A stretch of 64,000 nt of DNA from Hymenobacter sp. ISL-91 (GCF_018613725.1 NZ_JAGGPS010000004.1:1-64000), one strand, 5' to 3'; positions 41,722 to 50,794 are shown, numbered from the stretch's first letter. Notes: a model not told the origin generated them from the letters alone. Program-made: numbers and translations.

Positions 41722-41877
41722 AGCTGTTAGCGGAGAGCTAGTAGCTGTTAGCTTGAAAGTGAGTAAACAAAAGAAAGAGGCAGGCAGTGCCAGCCAATCC
41801 GCAAATGCGGGCTGCAAAGGTAAGCAGACAAAACCGGCCAACGAACGAAAGCTAATAGCTGTCAGCTAACAGTTCAA
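41722..41877. repeat. Heptamer inverted array 4, in the ppa leader
   Basis: The left arm (41722-41756) is AGCTGTT, AGCGGAG, AGCTAGT, AGCTGTT, AGCTTGA. The right arm (41850-41877) is AGCTAAT, AGCTGTC, AGCTAAC, AGTTCAA, preceded by AACGAACGAA. Together they fill the gap between ppa and pafA. Confidence 0.85.
41815..41822 (-). promoter_or_regulatory. TACCTTTG -7 element of ppa
   Basis: Perfect TAnnTTTG match on the minus strand between the two heptamer arms. It predicts a leader of about 95 bases that includes the left arm. Confidence 0.45.
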
Positions 41878-41882
41878 AGCCC

Positions 41883-43598
41883 CTACCAGCCCAGCACTTC
41901 GCGCAGCGGCTCGCCTGTATTGGCGCTCGGTTCCTGAATGTGGAGCCAGCGCGCCACCGTAGAAGCAATATCGGTGATCTTGGCCGGTGCCGACGACTTA
42001 CCCGATTTCACGCCCCAGCCCCAGAATAGCAACGGCACATGGGTATCGTAGGCACTGCCCGAGCCGTGGGTGGTGCCCTTGTTGATGGGGTAGGCGTATG
42101 ATTCGAGCCAGCCGGCAGCCATTACTACCAGTACGTCGCCGCTACGCTTGGGGTAATAACCGTTTTCCAGGTACATCAGCAGCCCACTTTCCCAGTGCGA
42201 CTTCTGCACATCTTCGGCAGCCAGCGCCCGCGTTACCCCCGAAAAGCCCAGCATCAGTTCGGCCGTCAGGCGCTGCACTGTGTACAGGTCCAGCTTTTTC
42301 TGGGCGATGAGCGGACGGTTGAGGTATACCTGCTGGTTTTCGTAGCTCTGCACCCACTGGCCGGGGCCTAACTGGCGCACCAACTGGCGCTGGAGCGAGT
42401 CGCGCATGAGACGGGGGCCCACCGAGCCGGCCGGCAGCTTGTTGGCAAGCAGGAAATCGGGCGAGTGAGCGGCAGCGTGGTCGGAGCTTAGAAACACTAG
42501 TGCCTGCCGCTTGCCCACAGTCTTATCGAGGTAGTCGAAGAGACGGGCCAAGTCCTGGTCGAGGCGCAGGTACGTATCCTCCACCTCAATCGAGTTGGGT
42601 CCGAACTGGTGGCCGACGTAATCGGTGGAGCTAAAGGACAGGGCCAGAAAGTCGGTGGTGCCGCGCTGGCCCAGCTGCTCGGCCTGCATGGCGGCCAGCG
42701 CAAAGTCCAGCGTCAGCGAGTTGCCAAAGGGCGTCGAGCGTACCAGGTCGAGGTTGCGGACGGGAGCCGTTTTCTCGCCCGTGGCCTGCAGCGCGCCCTT
42801 CACGGCGGTGGGCAGCTGGGAGCTCAGGCGGGGCAAATCGTGCGGGAACACCGGGCGCTCCTCGCCCCGGAAGGCCGCCTCCCAGGGCACATCGTCGGTG
42901 GTGCTTTCGGTGTACTGCGCGATGGGCAGCAGCGTGTTCCAGGGCTGATCGAGATACTTGGCGGCCCGGCCTTCGGCGTTGAACGTAGTGGCCCAGGCAG
43001 GCAGCTGTTGCATGTAGTGGGTGCTGCTGATAAAGGCGCCGTTGGTGCCGTCGTACCAGTAGGCGGCGTTGGCGGCGTGGCCGGCGGGCAAAATCGAGCC
43101 CCGGTCTTTGATGCACACGCCAATTACCTTACTCTCGAAGTTAGTAGCCAGCCGCAGCTCATCGGTAATGGTGGTGGCCAGCATGTGGGCCGGCGACTGT
43201 TGGCCGGCTTCCATGGAGCCGCCTACGGGCTGCACTTTCTTGTCTTCGGTTACGTAGGTGCGCTGGCTGGTTTCGCGCACCAGCCAGTTGTTGCCGATGA
43301 TGCCGTGGCCCGAGGGCGTAGTGCCGGTATAGATACTGGCGTGCCCCGGCCCGGTATAGGTGGGCACGTAGTTGTAATGGGTGTTCTCGTAGCTGAAACC
43401 TTCGCCCAGCAGCCGTTTAAAGCCGCCACTACCGTACTTGCTCCAGTAACGGTATAAGTAATCGTAGCGCATCTGGTCCACCACAATGCCCACCACCAAC
43501 TTCGGGCGTTCTAGCGTGGCAGCACCAGGTTTCTTTTTTTGAGCGAAGGCCGGCAGCGCCAGGGTGGTAGCCAGCAGTAGGGTTAGGGGTGTTTTCAA
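41883..43598 (-). CDS. pafA: PafA-type alkaline phosphatase, exported
   Basis: Periplasmic phosphomonoesterase of 571 residues, close to the flavobacterial phosphate-insensitive PafA. A signal peptide ends ALPAFA-Q (20). The expected active-site set is present: Asp41 (VVDQMRYD), nucleophile Thr82 in PTYTGPGHASIYTG, Asn103, Lys164 and Arg166 (CIKDRGSILPAG), the later D-x-x-x-H of FSSTDYVGH, SSDHAAAH and GTTHGSG. These correspond to PafA T79, N100, K162 and R164 with a shift of two or three, from memory of that enzyme. It precedes ppa on the same strand. A -7 element lies at 43649-43656. Confidence 0.93.
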   Translation of the reverse strand: MKTPLTLLLATTLALPAFAQKKKPGAATLERPKLVVGIVVDQMRYDYLYRYWSKYGSGGFKRLLGEGFSYENTHYNYVPTYTGPGHASIYTGTTPSGHGIIGNNWLVRETSQRTYVTEDKKVQPVGGSMEAGQQSPAHMLATTITDELRLATNFESKVIGVCIKDRGSILPAGHAANAAYWYDGTNGAFISSTHYMQQLPAWATTFNAEGRAAKYLDQPWNTLLPIAQYTESTTDDVPWEAAFRGEERPVFPHDLPRLSSQLPTAVKGALQATGEKTAPVRNLDLVRSTPFGNSLTLDFALAAMQAEQLGQRGTTDFLALSFSSTDYVGHQFGPNSIEVEDTYLRLDQDLARLFDYLDKTVGKRQALVFLSSDHAAAHSPDFLLANKLPAGSVGPRLMRDSLQRQLVRQLGPGQWVQSYENQQVYLNRPLIAQKKLDLYTVQRLTAELMLGFSGVTRALAAEDVQKSHWESGLLMYLENGYYPKRSGDVLVVMAAGWLESYAYPINKGTTHGSGSAYDTHVPLLFWGWGVKSGKSSAPAKITDIASTVARWLHIQEPSANTGEPLREVLGW

Positions 43599-43648
43599 GG
43601 CAAAGGTCGATAAGGCCGCTGCCCGAAGGCCGCGCAGGATTCAAAGGG

Positions 43649-43656
43649 CAAAGGTA
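43649..43656 (-). promoter_or_regulatory. TACCTTTG -7 element of pafA
   Basis: Perfect TAnnTTTG match on the minus strand, 50 bases before the pafA ATG. Confidence 0.45.
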
Positions 43657-43693
43657 ACGGTAAGGGCCGGGACTGCCGTAGAAGCGGATACCA

Positions 43694-43794
43694 CTGTCAT
43701 CCTGAGCGCCGCGAAGGACCTTGCGACAACGGGCCCTTTGGTACCGCCACGGGCGTTACCGAAAGAAGGTCCTTCGCGGCGCTCAGGATGACAG
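43694..43794. repeat. Perfect 29-bp inverted repeat of the GTCATCCTGAG family
   Basis: Arms 43694-43722 and 43766-43794 are exact inverted copies (CTGTCATCCTGAGCGCCGCG and following) with a 43-base spacer. It lies between the divergent pafA and HAD phosphatase genes and is related to 4905-5010. Confidence 0.92.
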
Positions 43795-43809
43795 GCGTTT
43801 TTCTTCTCC

Positions 43810-44547
43810 ATGCCCCCCGCCCCCATGCCCGCTTCGCCCCTGCCTTACGCCCTCATCTTCGACATGGATGGCGTCATCATCGACAACACCGCTGCCCAGG
43901 CCCGCGCGTTTCAGTTGCTGTTCCGCGACCTGGGCCTGACCACCAACGCCCGCCGGCTGTTGCGCCGCCTCAACGGTATGCCCGCCGGCGACATCCTGCA
44001 ACAGGTCTTCACCAACCCGGTGCCTAAAAAAAAGCTGGAGGAGTACGCCGCCCAGCGCGAGCTGCTGTACCGGGTGTTGTACTGGAATAAGCGCCGGGAG
44101 CTACCGGGCCTGCGCAGCTTTCTGCAGGCCGCCCGCACGGCCGGCTTCAAAATAGCCTTGGGCACCGGCTCGGGCGACGACACCATCGCCTATATCCTCG
44201 ACCACCTCGACCTGCGCCGCTACTTCGATGTGGTGGTGGGTAAAAACGACGTGTCGAAAGGCAAGCCCCACCCCGATACCTACACCGTAACGGCCCGCCA
44301 CCTGGGGCTGCCCCCCGAGCAGTGCGTGGTGTTCGAAGATGCCCTGCTGGGCGAGCAGGCGGCCTACCGCGCCGGTATGCGCTGCATAGCCGTGAGCACC
44401 ACCCTCAAAGCCGCCGACTTCCAGGCCCCACTCACCGTCATTGCCGACTTCACCCACCTCACGCCCCGGCAGGTACTGGCGCTGTTGGAGCAGCACCCCC
44501 ACGCTCCCGCGCCCAGCAAGAAATTAGCAAAGCGCCAGTACATGTAA
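43810..44547 (+). CDS. HAD-superfamily phosphatase, beta-phosphoglucomutase-like
   Basis: Soluble hydrolase of 245 residues. The nucleophile motif IFDMDGVIIDN places Asp18 and Asp20. Motif II is LGTGSG (near 117), Lys follows in GKNDVSKGKPHPDTY, and motif IV is VFEDALLGEQAA. A helical cap (about 25-95) puts it in subclass I with beta-phosphoglucomutase and phosphoglycolate phosphatases. The substrate is unknown. The Pro-rich first residues and Lys-rich C-terminus are odd for the family. It is divergent from pafA and convergent with atpG. Confidence 0.88.
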   Translation: MPPAPMPASPLPYALIFDMDGVIIDNTAAQARAFQLLFRDLGLTTNARRLLRRLNGMPAGDILQQVFTNPVPKKKLEEYAAQRELLYRVLYWNKRRELPGLRSFLQAARTAGFKIALGTGSGDDTIAYILDHLDLRRYFDVVVGKNDVSKGKPHPDTYTVTARHLGLPPEQCVVFEDALLGEQAAYRAGMRCIAVSTTLKAADFQAPLTVIADFTHLTPRQVLALLEQHPHAPAPSKKLAKRQYM

Positions 44548-44565
44548 GGGTGAGTTGAACGCAAA

Positions 44566-44597
44566 AACGACCCGCCTCCGTGCGGAAGCAGGTCGTT
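44566..44597. terminator. Hairpin between the HAD gene and atpG
   Basis: AACGACC (44566-44572) pairs with GGTCGTT (44591-44597), with a partly paired interior. It lies between the convergent HAD and atpG genes and is preceded by a run of A and followed by AAACGAAAGC, the edge of heptamer array 5. Confidence 0.55.
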
Positions 44598-44604
44598 AAA
44601 CGAA

Positions 44605-44640
44605 AGCTAGTAGCCGATATCTGTCAGCTAAACATTCAAA
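44605..44640. repeat. Heptamer array 5, single degenerate arm
   Basis: AGCTAGT, AGCCGAT, ATCTGTC, AGCTAAA in 7-base register, preceded by ACGAA as in array 4, just past the atpG stop. No inverted partner is seen. Confidence 0.6.
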
Positions 44641-44645
44641 ACAAA

Positions 44646-45536
44646 CTACCGGCTCGCGGCCAGGGCTTCGGCACCACCCACGATTTCGAGAATCTCGGTG
44701 GTGATGGCCGCCTGACGGGTACGGTTGTAGGTTAGCTTAAGCTCCTTGAGCAGCTCACCGGCGTTGTCGGTGGCCTTGTCCATGGCCGTCATGCGGGCAC
44801 CGTGCTCCGAGGCGTTGCTTTCCAGTACCGCCTTGTATAGCTGGATTTTGAGCGACTGCGGAATCAGGGTCAGCACAATCTCCTCCTTCGAAGGCGAGAA
44901 AATATAGTCGGCATTGCTGGTCGCAACAGCCTGTACCGGGGCCTCAACGGATACCAGCGGCAGCAGCTGCTCGGTCCGGATGATTTGGGTGGCCACATTA
45001 CGGAACTCGTTGTACACCATCACTACCTCATCGTACTCGCCGGCCCGGAAGCCGTCCATGGCCTGCTCGGCCGCCTCGCGCACCGTATCGAAGGAGAGCT
45101 TGCCGAACACGTGCTGGTAGTCGCCGAGCAGGGGCCCGCGCTTCCCGAAGTAGTCGTGGGCTTTCTTGCCGATGGCCATAACCGTTACGCCACCGGCCGC
45201 AGCCTGCTCAGCGTAGCGGTTTTGCACCAGGGCGTTGGTGGCCTTGAACACGTTGGAGTTGAACGCACCCGCCAAGCCCCGGTCGGAGGTGATGGCGATG
45301 AGCAGCACGCGGCGCACGGGGCGCACCATGCCATACTCGCTCTGCACCTCGCTGTCGGCCTGGGCCGTGAGGTTGGTGAGGATGCCATTGAGGCGCTGGG
45401 CGTAGGGTCGCATGCGCAGAATGTTATCCTGGGCGCGCCGCAGCTTGGCCGCGGCCACCATCTTCATGGCCTTGGTAATCTGCTGGGTGCTCTGCACCGA
45501 CACAATGCGGTTACGGACTTCTTTTAAGCTAGCCAT
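44646..45536 (-). CDS. atpG: ATP synthase F1 gamma subunit
   Basis: Central rotor stalk of F1, 296 residues. The N-terminal helix MASLKEVRNRIVSVQSTQQITKAMKMVAAAKLR and the C-terminal helix TDNAGELLKELKLTYNRTRQAAITTEILEIVGGAEA are the conserved coiled coil. It is the last gene of the local atp cluster and lies 147 bases after atpA across heptamer array 6. In most bacteria atpD and atpC would follow; here neither does, as is usual in Bacteroidota. Confidence 0.97.
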   Translation of the reverse strand: MASLKEVRNRIVSVQSTQQITKAMKMVAAAKLRRAQDNILRMRPYAQRLNGILTNLTAQADSEVQSEYGMVRPVRRVLLIAITSDRGLAGAFNSNVFKATNALVQNRYAEQAAAGGVTVMAIGKKAHDYFGKRGPLLGDYQHVFGKLSFDTVREAAEQAMDGFRAGEYDEVVMVYNEFRNVATQIIRTEQLLPLVSVEAPVQAVATSNADYIFSPSKEEIVLTLIPQSLKIQLYKAVLESNASEHGARMTAMDKATDNAGELLKELKLTYNRTRQAAITTEILEIVGGAEALAASR

Positions 45537-45544
45537 TTCTTTGG

Positions 45545-45680
45545 AGCTGTTAGCTGTTAGCTATTAGCTGTTAGCGCACTCGCCGCCTTCTTCAATTGGG
45601 CGGCAGAAAGCAGGTACCGTTAGCTGTTAGCCGCGCCTCCCAACGGAAGCTAACAGCTAACAGCTAACGGCTAACAGCTT
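45545..45680. repeat. Heptamer inverted array 6, between atpA and atpG
   Basis: The left arm (45545-45575) is AGCTGTT, AGCTGTT, AGCTATT, AGCTGTT, AGC. A short extra piece (45619-45632) repeats GTTAGCTGTTAGCC. The right arm (45648-45680) is AGCTAAC three times, GGCTAAC, AGCTT, ending three bases before the atpA stop. It is the clearest inverted pair in the window. Confidence 0.9.
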
Positions 45681-45683
45681 AAA

Positions 45684-47264
45684 TTAAGCGGAGTACTGCG
45701 CCGACAGGTCCTTGGTTACCTGGCGGATGGCTCCGATAACGGTGTCATCGAGCTTACCGGCTTTCAGGGCCGCCAGCTCGGAAGCGTGGCGGGTCTGCAT
45801 GGTGAGGGTGAACTCCTTCTCGAACTCGCGCACCTTGTTCACAGGCACCTGGTCGAGCAGGCCGTTGGTGGCAGCATAAATGATGGCCACCTGATCCTCC
45901 ACGCGCTGGGGCGAGAACTGCGGCTGCTTCAGGATTTCGAGGTTGCGACGGCCGCGCTCAATGGTGAGGCGGGTCGAGGCGTCGAGGTCGGAGCCGAACT
46001 TGGCGAAGGCCTCCAGCTCGCGGAACTGCGCCTGATCCAGCTTCAACGTACCGGCCACCTTCTTCATCGACTTGATCTGGGCGTTACCACCCACGCGGCT
46101 CACGGAGATACCCACGTTGATAGCAGGACGCACGCCGGAGTTGAACAGGTTGGTTTCGAGGAAGATCTGTCCGTCGGTAATCGAAATTACGTTGGTCGGG
46201 ATGTACGCCGAAACGTCGCCGGCCTGGGTTTCGATGATGGGCAAAGCCGTGAGCGAACCGCCGCCCTTCACGAGGTGCTTGATGCTCTCGGGCAGGTCGT
46301 TCATGTCGCGCGCGATGGTGTCCGAGGCATTGATTTTAGCGGCACGCTCCAACAGGCGGCTGTGCAGGTAGAATACGTCGCCGGGGTATGCCTCACGTCC
46401 GGGAGGACGACGCAGCAACAGCGACACCTCGCGGTAAGCCACAGCCTGCTTCGACAAGTCGTCGTACACCACCAGAGCCGGACGGCCCGTGTCGCGGAAG
46501 TACTCGCCGATGGCGGCACCCGTGAAGGGCGCGTAGAACTGCAGCGGTGCCGGATCGGAAGCCGAAGCGGATACCACCACGGTGTAGTCCATGGCACCGC
46601 CCTTAGTCAGGGCGTTTACCACTTGGGCTACGGTCGATGCTTTCTGGCCCACGGCTACGTAGATGCAGAAAACGGGCTCGCCGCGCTCGAAGAACTCGCG
46701 CTGGTTGAGGATGGTATCGATAGCCACGGCTGACTTACCCGTCTGCCGGTCGCCGATGATCAGCTCGCGCTGGCCACGGCCAATCGGAATCATCGCGTCA
46801 ATCGACTTGATGCCGGTCTGCATGGGCTCGGTTACCGGCTGGCGGTAGATTACGCCGGGTGCCTTGCGCTCCAGCGGCATCTCGAAGGTCTCGCCCTGGA
46901 TGGGGCCACGGCCGTCGATAGGCTGGCCCAGCGTGTTTACCACGCGGCCCACGATGCCCTCGCCCACCTTGATGGAGGCAATTTTATTGGTGCGGCGCAC
47001 GGTAGCTCCCTCCCGGATTTCGGAGTAGTCGCCGAGCATTACGGCACCTACATTGTCCTCTTCCAGGTTGAGCACCAGGGCCTGCAGGCCATTTTCAAAT
47101 TCGAGCAATTCCCCCGACTGGGCGTTGCCCAGGCCGTAGATGCGGGCTACACCGTCGCCAACCTGCAGCACCGTGCCCACCTCTTCGAGTTCGGCTTCGG
47201 TTTTGAAGTTGGAGAGTTGCTCCCGCAGAATGGCGGATACTTCATCCGGACGTACGTCTGCCAT
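45684..47264 (-). CDS. atpA: ATP synthase F1 alpha subunit
   Basis: Non-catalytic nucleotide-binding subunit, 526 residues. The Walker A motif is GDRQTGKS (171-178), and [48 protein letters not shown] and [17 protein letters not shown] are signature blocks. An N-terminal delta-binding helix ([17 protein letters not shown]) is present. It starts six bases after the atpH stop, so the two are tightly coupled. Confidence 0.98.
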   Translation of the reverse strand: MADVRPDEVSAILREQLSNFKTEAELEEVGTVLQVGDGVARIYGLGNAQSGELLEFENGLQALVLNLEEDNVGAVMLGDYSEIREGATVRRTNKIASIKVGEGIVGRVVNTLGQPIDGRGPIQGETFEMPLERKAPGVIYRQPVTEPMQTGIKSIDAMIPIGRGQRELIIGDRQTGKSAVAIDTILNQREFFERGEPVFCIYVAVGQKASTVAQVVNALTKGGAMDYTVVVSASASDPAPLQFYAPFTGAAIGEYFRDTGRPALVVYDDLSKQAVAYREVSLLLRRPPGREAYPGDVFYLHSRLLERAAKINASDTIARDMNDLPESIKHLVKGGGSLTALPIIETQAGDVSAYIPTNVISITDGQIFLETNLFNSGVRPAINVGISVSRVGGNAQIKSMKKVAGTLKLDQAQFRELEAFAKFGSDLDASTRLTIERGRRNLEILKQPQFSPQRVEDQVAIIYAATNGLLDQVPVNKVREFEKEFTLTMQTRHASELAALKAGKLDDTVIGAIRQVTKDLSAQYSA

Positions 47265-47270
47265 GGTGGG

Positions 47271-47831
47271 TTATAGTTGGGGTTGGTAGGGATTCTTCGA
47301 GAATTCGGTGCGCAGCTTGCGCAGCCGGAAGCTCACCGAGTCGTCGATGAGCTGGTCGCCGATGCGGAGCACAAAGCCCCCGATCAGCGAAGGGTCAATG
47401 CTTTCCTGGAGCGTTACGTCGGGCATGCCGGCCTGCTCGCGCACGAGCTGGCGCAGTTGCTCGCGCAGGCTAGGGTCTAGCACCGTGGCCGTAGTTACCT
47501 GGGCTACCTGCACGCCTTTCTTCAGGTTGTACTGCTTGCGGAACTCGTCGCCGATGAAAACGAGCGAGTCTTCGCGGTTGTGCTGGGTTACGAGCGTGAA
47601 GAACTTCTCCGTTAGGGCCGTAACCTTGCCACCGAAAATGGCCTGCAGAATGGCTAGCTTCTTATCGTGCTTCACAATGGGGTTGCGCAGCAGCATGCGC
47701 AGGTCGCGGTTCTCGCCCAGCGTCTTGCTGAACAGGTCCATGTCCTGCTTTACCTGCTCCAGCTCACCCCGCTCCAGGGCCAAATCAATCAGCGACTTGG
47801 CGTAACGGGAAGCAACTCGTAGTTCAGACAT
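47271..47831 (-). CDS. atpH: ATP synthase F1 delta subunit
   Basis: Peripheral-stalk subunit of 186 residues. The N-terminal helical part VASRYAKSLIDLALERGELEQV and the C-terminal LTLQESIDPSLIGGFVLRIGDQLIDDSVSFRLRKLR-like block (here VTLQESIDPSLIGGFVLRIG) are hallmarks. It follows atpF by 113 bases filled by heptamer array 7 and precedes atpA by six bases. Confidence 0.97.
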   Translation of the reverse strand: MSELRVASRYAKSLIDLALERGELEQVKQDMDLFSKTLGENRDLRMLLRNPIVKHDKKLAILQAIFGGKVTALTEKFFTLVTQHNREDSLVFIGDEFRKQYNLKKGVQVAQVTTATVLDPSLREQLRQLVREQAGMPDVTLQESIDPSLIGGFVLRIGDQLIDDSVSFRLRKLRTEFSKNPYQPQL

Positions 47832-47837
47832 TGTTAT

Positions 47838-47935
47838 AGTTGTCAGTTGTCAGTTGTTAGTTGTCAGTTGTCAGTTTTTAGCTGTTGATGCCGGGCTAAA
47901 AACGCCTGACAACTGACAACTGAAAACTGACAACC
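47838..47935. repeat. Heptamer inverted array 7, between atpF and atpH
   Basis: The left arm (47838-47886) is AGTTGTC, AGTTGTC, AGTTGTT, AGTTGTC, AGTTGTC, AGTTTTT, AGCTGTT. The right arm (47908-47935) is GACAACT, GACAACT, GAAAACT, GACAACC. An inner stem TTTTTAGC/GCTAAAAA (47875-47882 with 47895-47902) closes the hairpin. This locus uses AGTT instead of AGCT but keeps the 7-base step. Confidence 0.9.
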
Positions 47936-47944
47936 CCCAACGGA

Positions 47945-48439
47945 CTAATTCAGCTTTACTTCTTTCAGGTACGAATCGACGAGCTGCTGCTGTGCGGGCT
48001 GATCGGTCAGCTCGCGGCGCAGGATGCGCTCGGCAATGTCGATGGAGAGTTGAGCAGCGGTGTTTTTCACCTCGGCCAGCGCGGCGTTTTTCTCGTTGCG
48101 GATGGCTTCGCGAGCCTGCTCAATCATGCGGGCACCCTCTTCGGTGGCCTTGGTTTTGGCCTGCTCGATGAACTGGTTCGACATGGTGGTGGCTTCCTTC
48201 AGAATCCGGTCGCGCTCCATGCGGGCTTCCGCCAACAGCTTCTCGTTGCCAGCCTGCAGCTGCTGCATTTCCAGCTTGGCCTGGTCGGCCATGCGCAGGG
48301 CACCTTCGATGGAGCTTTCACGCTCCTTGAGGGAGCTGAGAATGGGCTTCCAGGCATACGCGCGCAACAGGAGCACTACGATGAGGAAGATCACCACCTG
48401 CCAGAAGATCAGGCCAATTTCGGGCGTTACAATATTCAT
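47945..48439 (-). CDS. atpF: ATP synthase F0 b subunit
   Basis: Peripheral-stalk subunit of 164 residues: one N-terminal membrane helix (LIFWQVVIFLIVVLLLRAYAWKPI, about 10-33) then a long charged coiled coil ending LTDQPAQQQLVDSYLKEVKL. This matches the homodimeric b of most bacteria. It lies 145 bases after atpE, with a hairpin between. Confidence 0.96.
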   Translation of the reverse strand: MNIVTPEIGLIFWQVVIFLIVVLLLRAYAWKPILSSLKERESSIEGALRMADQAKLEMQQLQAGNEKLLAEARMERDRILKEATTMSNQFIEQAKTKATEEGARMIEQAREAIRNEKNAALAEVKNTAAQLSIDIAERILRRELTDQPAQQQLVDSYLKEVKLN

Positions 48440-48520
48440 GGGAAGTAATCAGTAAGGAGTACTTAAGACGCTGGAATCCGGAAGGGCCACCGTAGGTGCC
48501 GGCCCCGGAAAAGCCAAAAC

Positions 48521-48563
48521 AGCCCGCTACGCTGTGCGCTAAAGCGCCCTAGCGCAGCGGGCT
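48521..48563 (-). terminator. Hairpin between atpE and atpF
   Basis: Arms 48521-48533 and 48551-48563 (one mismatch) enclose a small second stem GCGCT/AGCGC. It sits inside the operon after the highly expressed c-subunit gene, so it may be a partial terminator or an mRNA 3' protection element instead of a full stop. Confidence 0.6.
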
Positions 48564-48584
48564 GCTCTGGTAGTACTTCTATCC

Positions 48585-48881
<297 letters not shown>

Positions 48882-48904
48882 TCAGAAGAGGAAAGTGTGC
48901 GTGC

Positions 48905-49957
48905 TTAATGGGCCTGGGCCGGAGCAGCCCCGTCGCCGCCACCTATCTGGTAGTCGGCATCGTGGTGGTCTTCAACGGCGCCGCCGATGTACATGGCGGT
49001 TAGCAGCGTAAAGATATAGGCCTGCAGAATAGCCACCAGCAGCTCCAGAAAGAAGATGAACAAGCCGAAGGCAATAGAAATCGGCGCAATACCAATGTTG
49101 CGGAAGATGAAGATGAGCGAAATGAAGCTCAAAGTTACAATGTGGCCCGCCGTAATGTTGGCGAACAGCCGGACCATCAGCGAAAAGGGCTTTACGACGA
49201 CACCGATAAGCTCAACCGGAATCATAATAAACAGCAGGGGCTTGGGCACGCCGGGGGTGGCGAAAATGTGAGCCCAGTAGTTTTTGTTGGAGCTGAATAG
49301 GGTGATGAGCAGCGTGATGGCGGCCAAGGTCAGCGTCACGGCAATGTTGCCGGTGAGGTTGGCACCGCCGGGCAGCAGGCCCAGCAGGTTGCTAAACCAG
49401 ATGAAGAAGAACACGGTGAGCAAGTACGGCATGTACCGCTCGTACTTCGGGCCGATAGACTTCTTCGCTACCTCATCGCGAATGAAGATGATGAGGGGCT
49501 CGAAGAACGACTGCATACCGCGGGGGGCGGCAGTGCCGCGCTTGGCATAGCCGCGGGCAACACTTATGAACACAATCAGCAACAGGGCCGACGCAATCAT
49601 CAGCGTGGCTACGTTCTTGGTGATAGAGAAGTCGTAGACCTTGGCGCCGTCGGTCGAAACCAGGTGCTCGTGCTCCAGCTTCAGGCCTTCGTGCACCTTG
49701 CCCTCGGCCAGCTCATGCGACGAAAACACCGACAGACCGCTGCCCGCCCGGTAGGCGATAACGGGGAGGTAGGTAGTAACGTGCGTTTCGCCGAGCGTGA
49801 ACCAGTGCCACTCGTGCGAATCGCCGATGTGGTGCAGAATCATCTCGCCCGGGTTGAAGTTTTCGGACTCCGTTGCGTCGGCCGTAGTAGCGACCGGCTC
49901 GCTGGCACGGGCCGTCAGCGAAAGGAGGCAGAAGAGGGCAAAAAGTAAGCGCTTCAT
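48905..49957 (-). CDS. atpB: ATP synthase F0 a subunit with N-terminal extension
   Basis: Stator channel subunit, 350 residues against about 270 in E. coli. The added N-terminal part includes a signal peptide (MKRLLFALFCLLSLTARA) and about 100 hydrophilic, His/Glu-rich residues predicted to lie outside the membrane (HHIGDSHEWHWFTLGETHV). The membrane part has the essential Arg in VRLFANITAGHI and the C-terminal helices. A His/Asp-rich C-terminal tail (EDHHDADYQ) is also present. The extension is common in Bacteroidota. Confidence 0.95.
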   Translation of the reverse strand: MKRLLFALFCLLSLTARASEPVATTADATESENFNPGEMILHHIGDSHEWHWFTLGETHVTTYLPVIAYRAGSGLSVFSSHELAEGKVHEGLKLEHEHLVSTDGAKVYDFSITKNVATLMIASALLLIVFISVARGYAKRGTAAPRGMQSFFEPLIIFIRDEVAKKSIGPKYERYMPYLLTVFFFIWFSNLLGLLPGGANLTGNIAVTLTLAAITLLITLFSSNKNYWAHIFATPGVPKPLLFIMIPVELIGVVVKPFSLMVRLFANITAGHIVTLSFISLIFIFRNIGIAPISIAFGLFIFFLELLVAILQAYIFTLLTAMYIGGAVEDHHDADYQIGGGDGAAPAQAH

Positions 49958-49990
49958 TCAGAGTGGCTTAGGAATTCTTTCACAAAATCT

Positions 49991-50398
49991 TTATTTCGTG
50001 ATTTCGTCCCGTTTTGAAAACGGGCGCAAGTTACTCAGAACGGCCCATACTTCAAACCCGGCGAAGAGAAAATAGAGGATGAAGAAGCTCCCGAGAAAGG
50101 CCCAACGGGCATTTCCTTCCTGCCCACCACCTCGTAAAAGGTACACCAGCACTAGTGTAAGCGACAAAAGCAGCCGGGCCACCATGGCCCCGAAGTAGGC
50201 TACCAGAAAGTTGTCGGCATCGGCCCGGAGCAGCCGCTCCATCATCCGATACAGCACCAGCGTGAGCACCACGAAGAAGGCAAACGTGTACACCGTGAAC
50301 GGATGAATAATGCGCGGACCGAACTGGCCGTGCAGCGCATACAGCACAAAGCCCACAACCAAGCAGAACAGTATATAGGGTTTGAGAAAGGAGTTCAT
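49991..50398 (-). CDS. AtpI-like four-helix membrane protein
   Basis: Membrane protein of 135 residues with four hydrophobic segments: YILFCLVVGFVLYALHG, VYTFAFFVVLTLVLYRMM, FLVAYFGAMVARLLLSLTLVLVYLL and WAFLGSFFILYFLFAGFEVWAVL. Its place between atpZ and atpB and its four-helix layout resemble AtpI, which aids c-ring assembly or magnesium supply. Sequence similarity to AtpI is not obvious by eye, so this is a context call. Confidence 0.65.
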   Translation of the reverse strand: MNSFLKPYILFCLVVGFVLYALHGQFGPRIIHPFTVYTFAFFVVLTLVLYRMMERLLRADADNFLVAYFGAMVARLLLSLTLVLVYLLRGGGQEGNARWAFLGSFFILYFLFAGFEVWAVLSNLRPFSKRDEITK

Positions 50399-50406
50399 AC
50401 ATTTTG

Positions 50407-50511
50407 CGCTGTTAGCATATAGCTGTTAGCTAACAGCTTTCTTCGATGCTATTGGTAAACGATGAGCCGGCGTAAAAGCTATAAACCAACAGCTATACGC
50501 TAGTAGCTCAA
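50407..50511. repeat. Heptamer inverted array 8, between atpZ and the AtpI-like gene
   Basis: The left arm (50407-50441) is CGCTGTT, AGCATAT, AGCTGTT, AGCTAAC, AGCTTTC. The right arm (50477-50511) is AGCTATA, AACCAAC, AGCTATA, CGCTAGT, AGCTCAA. Both are more degenerate than the others but keep the 7-base register. They fill the gap between the two genes. Confidence 0.75.
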
Positions 50512-50515
50512 AAGC

Positions 50516-50767
50516 CTATTCGCCCTTGCTTACGGCCCGGATTACGTTGTAGAGCGCCGCGAACAGGCCCAGCAGCATCAGGCCCAGTGTAAACCAGGGC
50601 GTGTTGGTCTGGTAGTGCTTATCGAGCGAGTAGCCGGCCCAGGTGCTCAGGCCAATAGTGGCGGCCATCTGCATCCCAATCCCCGAGTAGCGGGCCACAG
50701 TCCGCAGGCGGTCGGAGCGGTTATCGGGGTTGTCGGGGTTGTCGGGGGGCTTGACTGGGCTGGCCAT
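50516..50767 (-). CDS. atpZ: AtpZ/AtpI-family F0 accessory protein
   Basis: Small membrane protein of 83 residues with two helices (IGMQMAATIGLSTWAGYSLDKHY and WFTLGLMLLGLFAALYNVIR), the AtpZ layout, proposed to assist c-ring assembly or ion supply. It is the first gene of the atp cluster. A 9-base tandem repeat encodes DNP three times near the N-terminus. ATG 50767 is chosen because the longer frame would start inside the -7 element at 50795-50802. Confidence 0.85.
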   Translation of the reverse strand: MASPVKPPDNPDNPDNRSDRLRTVARYSGIGMQMAATIGLSTWAGYSLDKHYQTNTPWFTLGLMLLGLFAALYNVIRAVSKGE

Positions 50768-50794
50768 AAGCAGTAGGATACTAGGATGCGGCGA

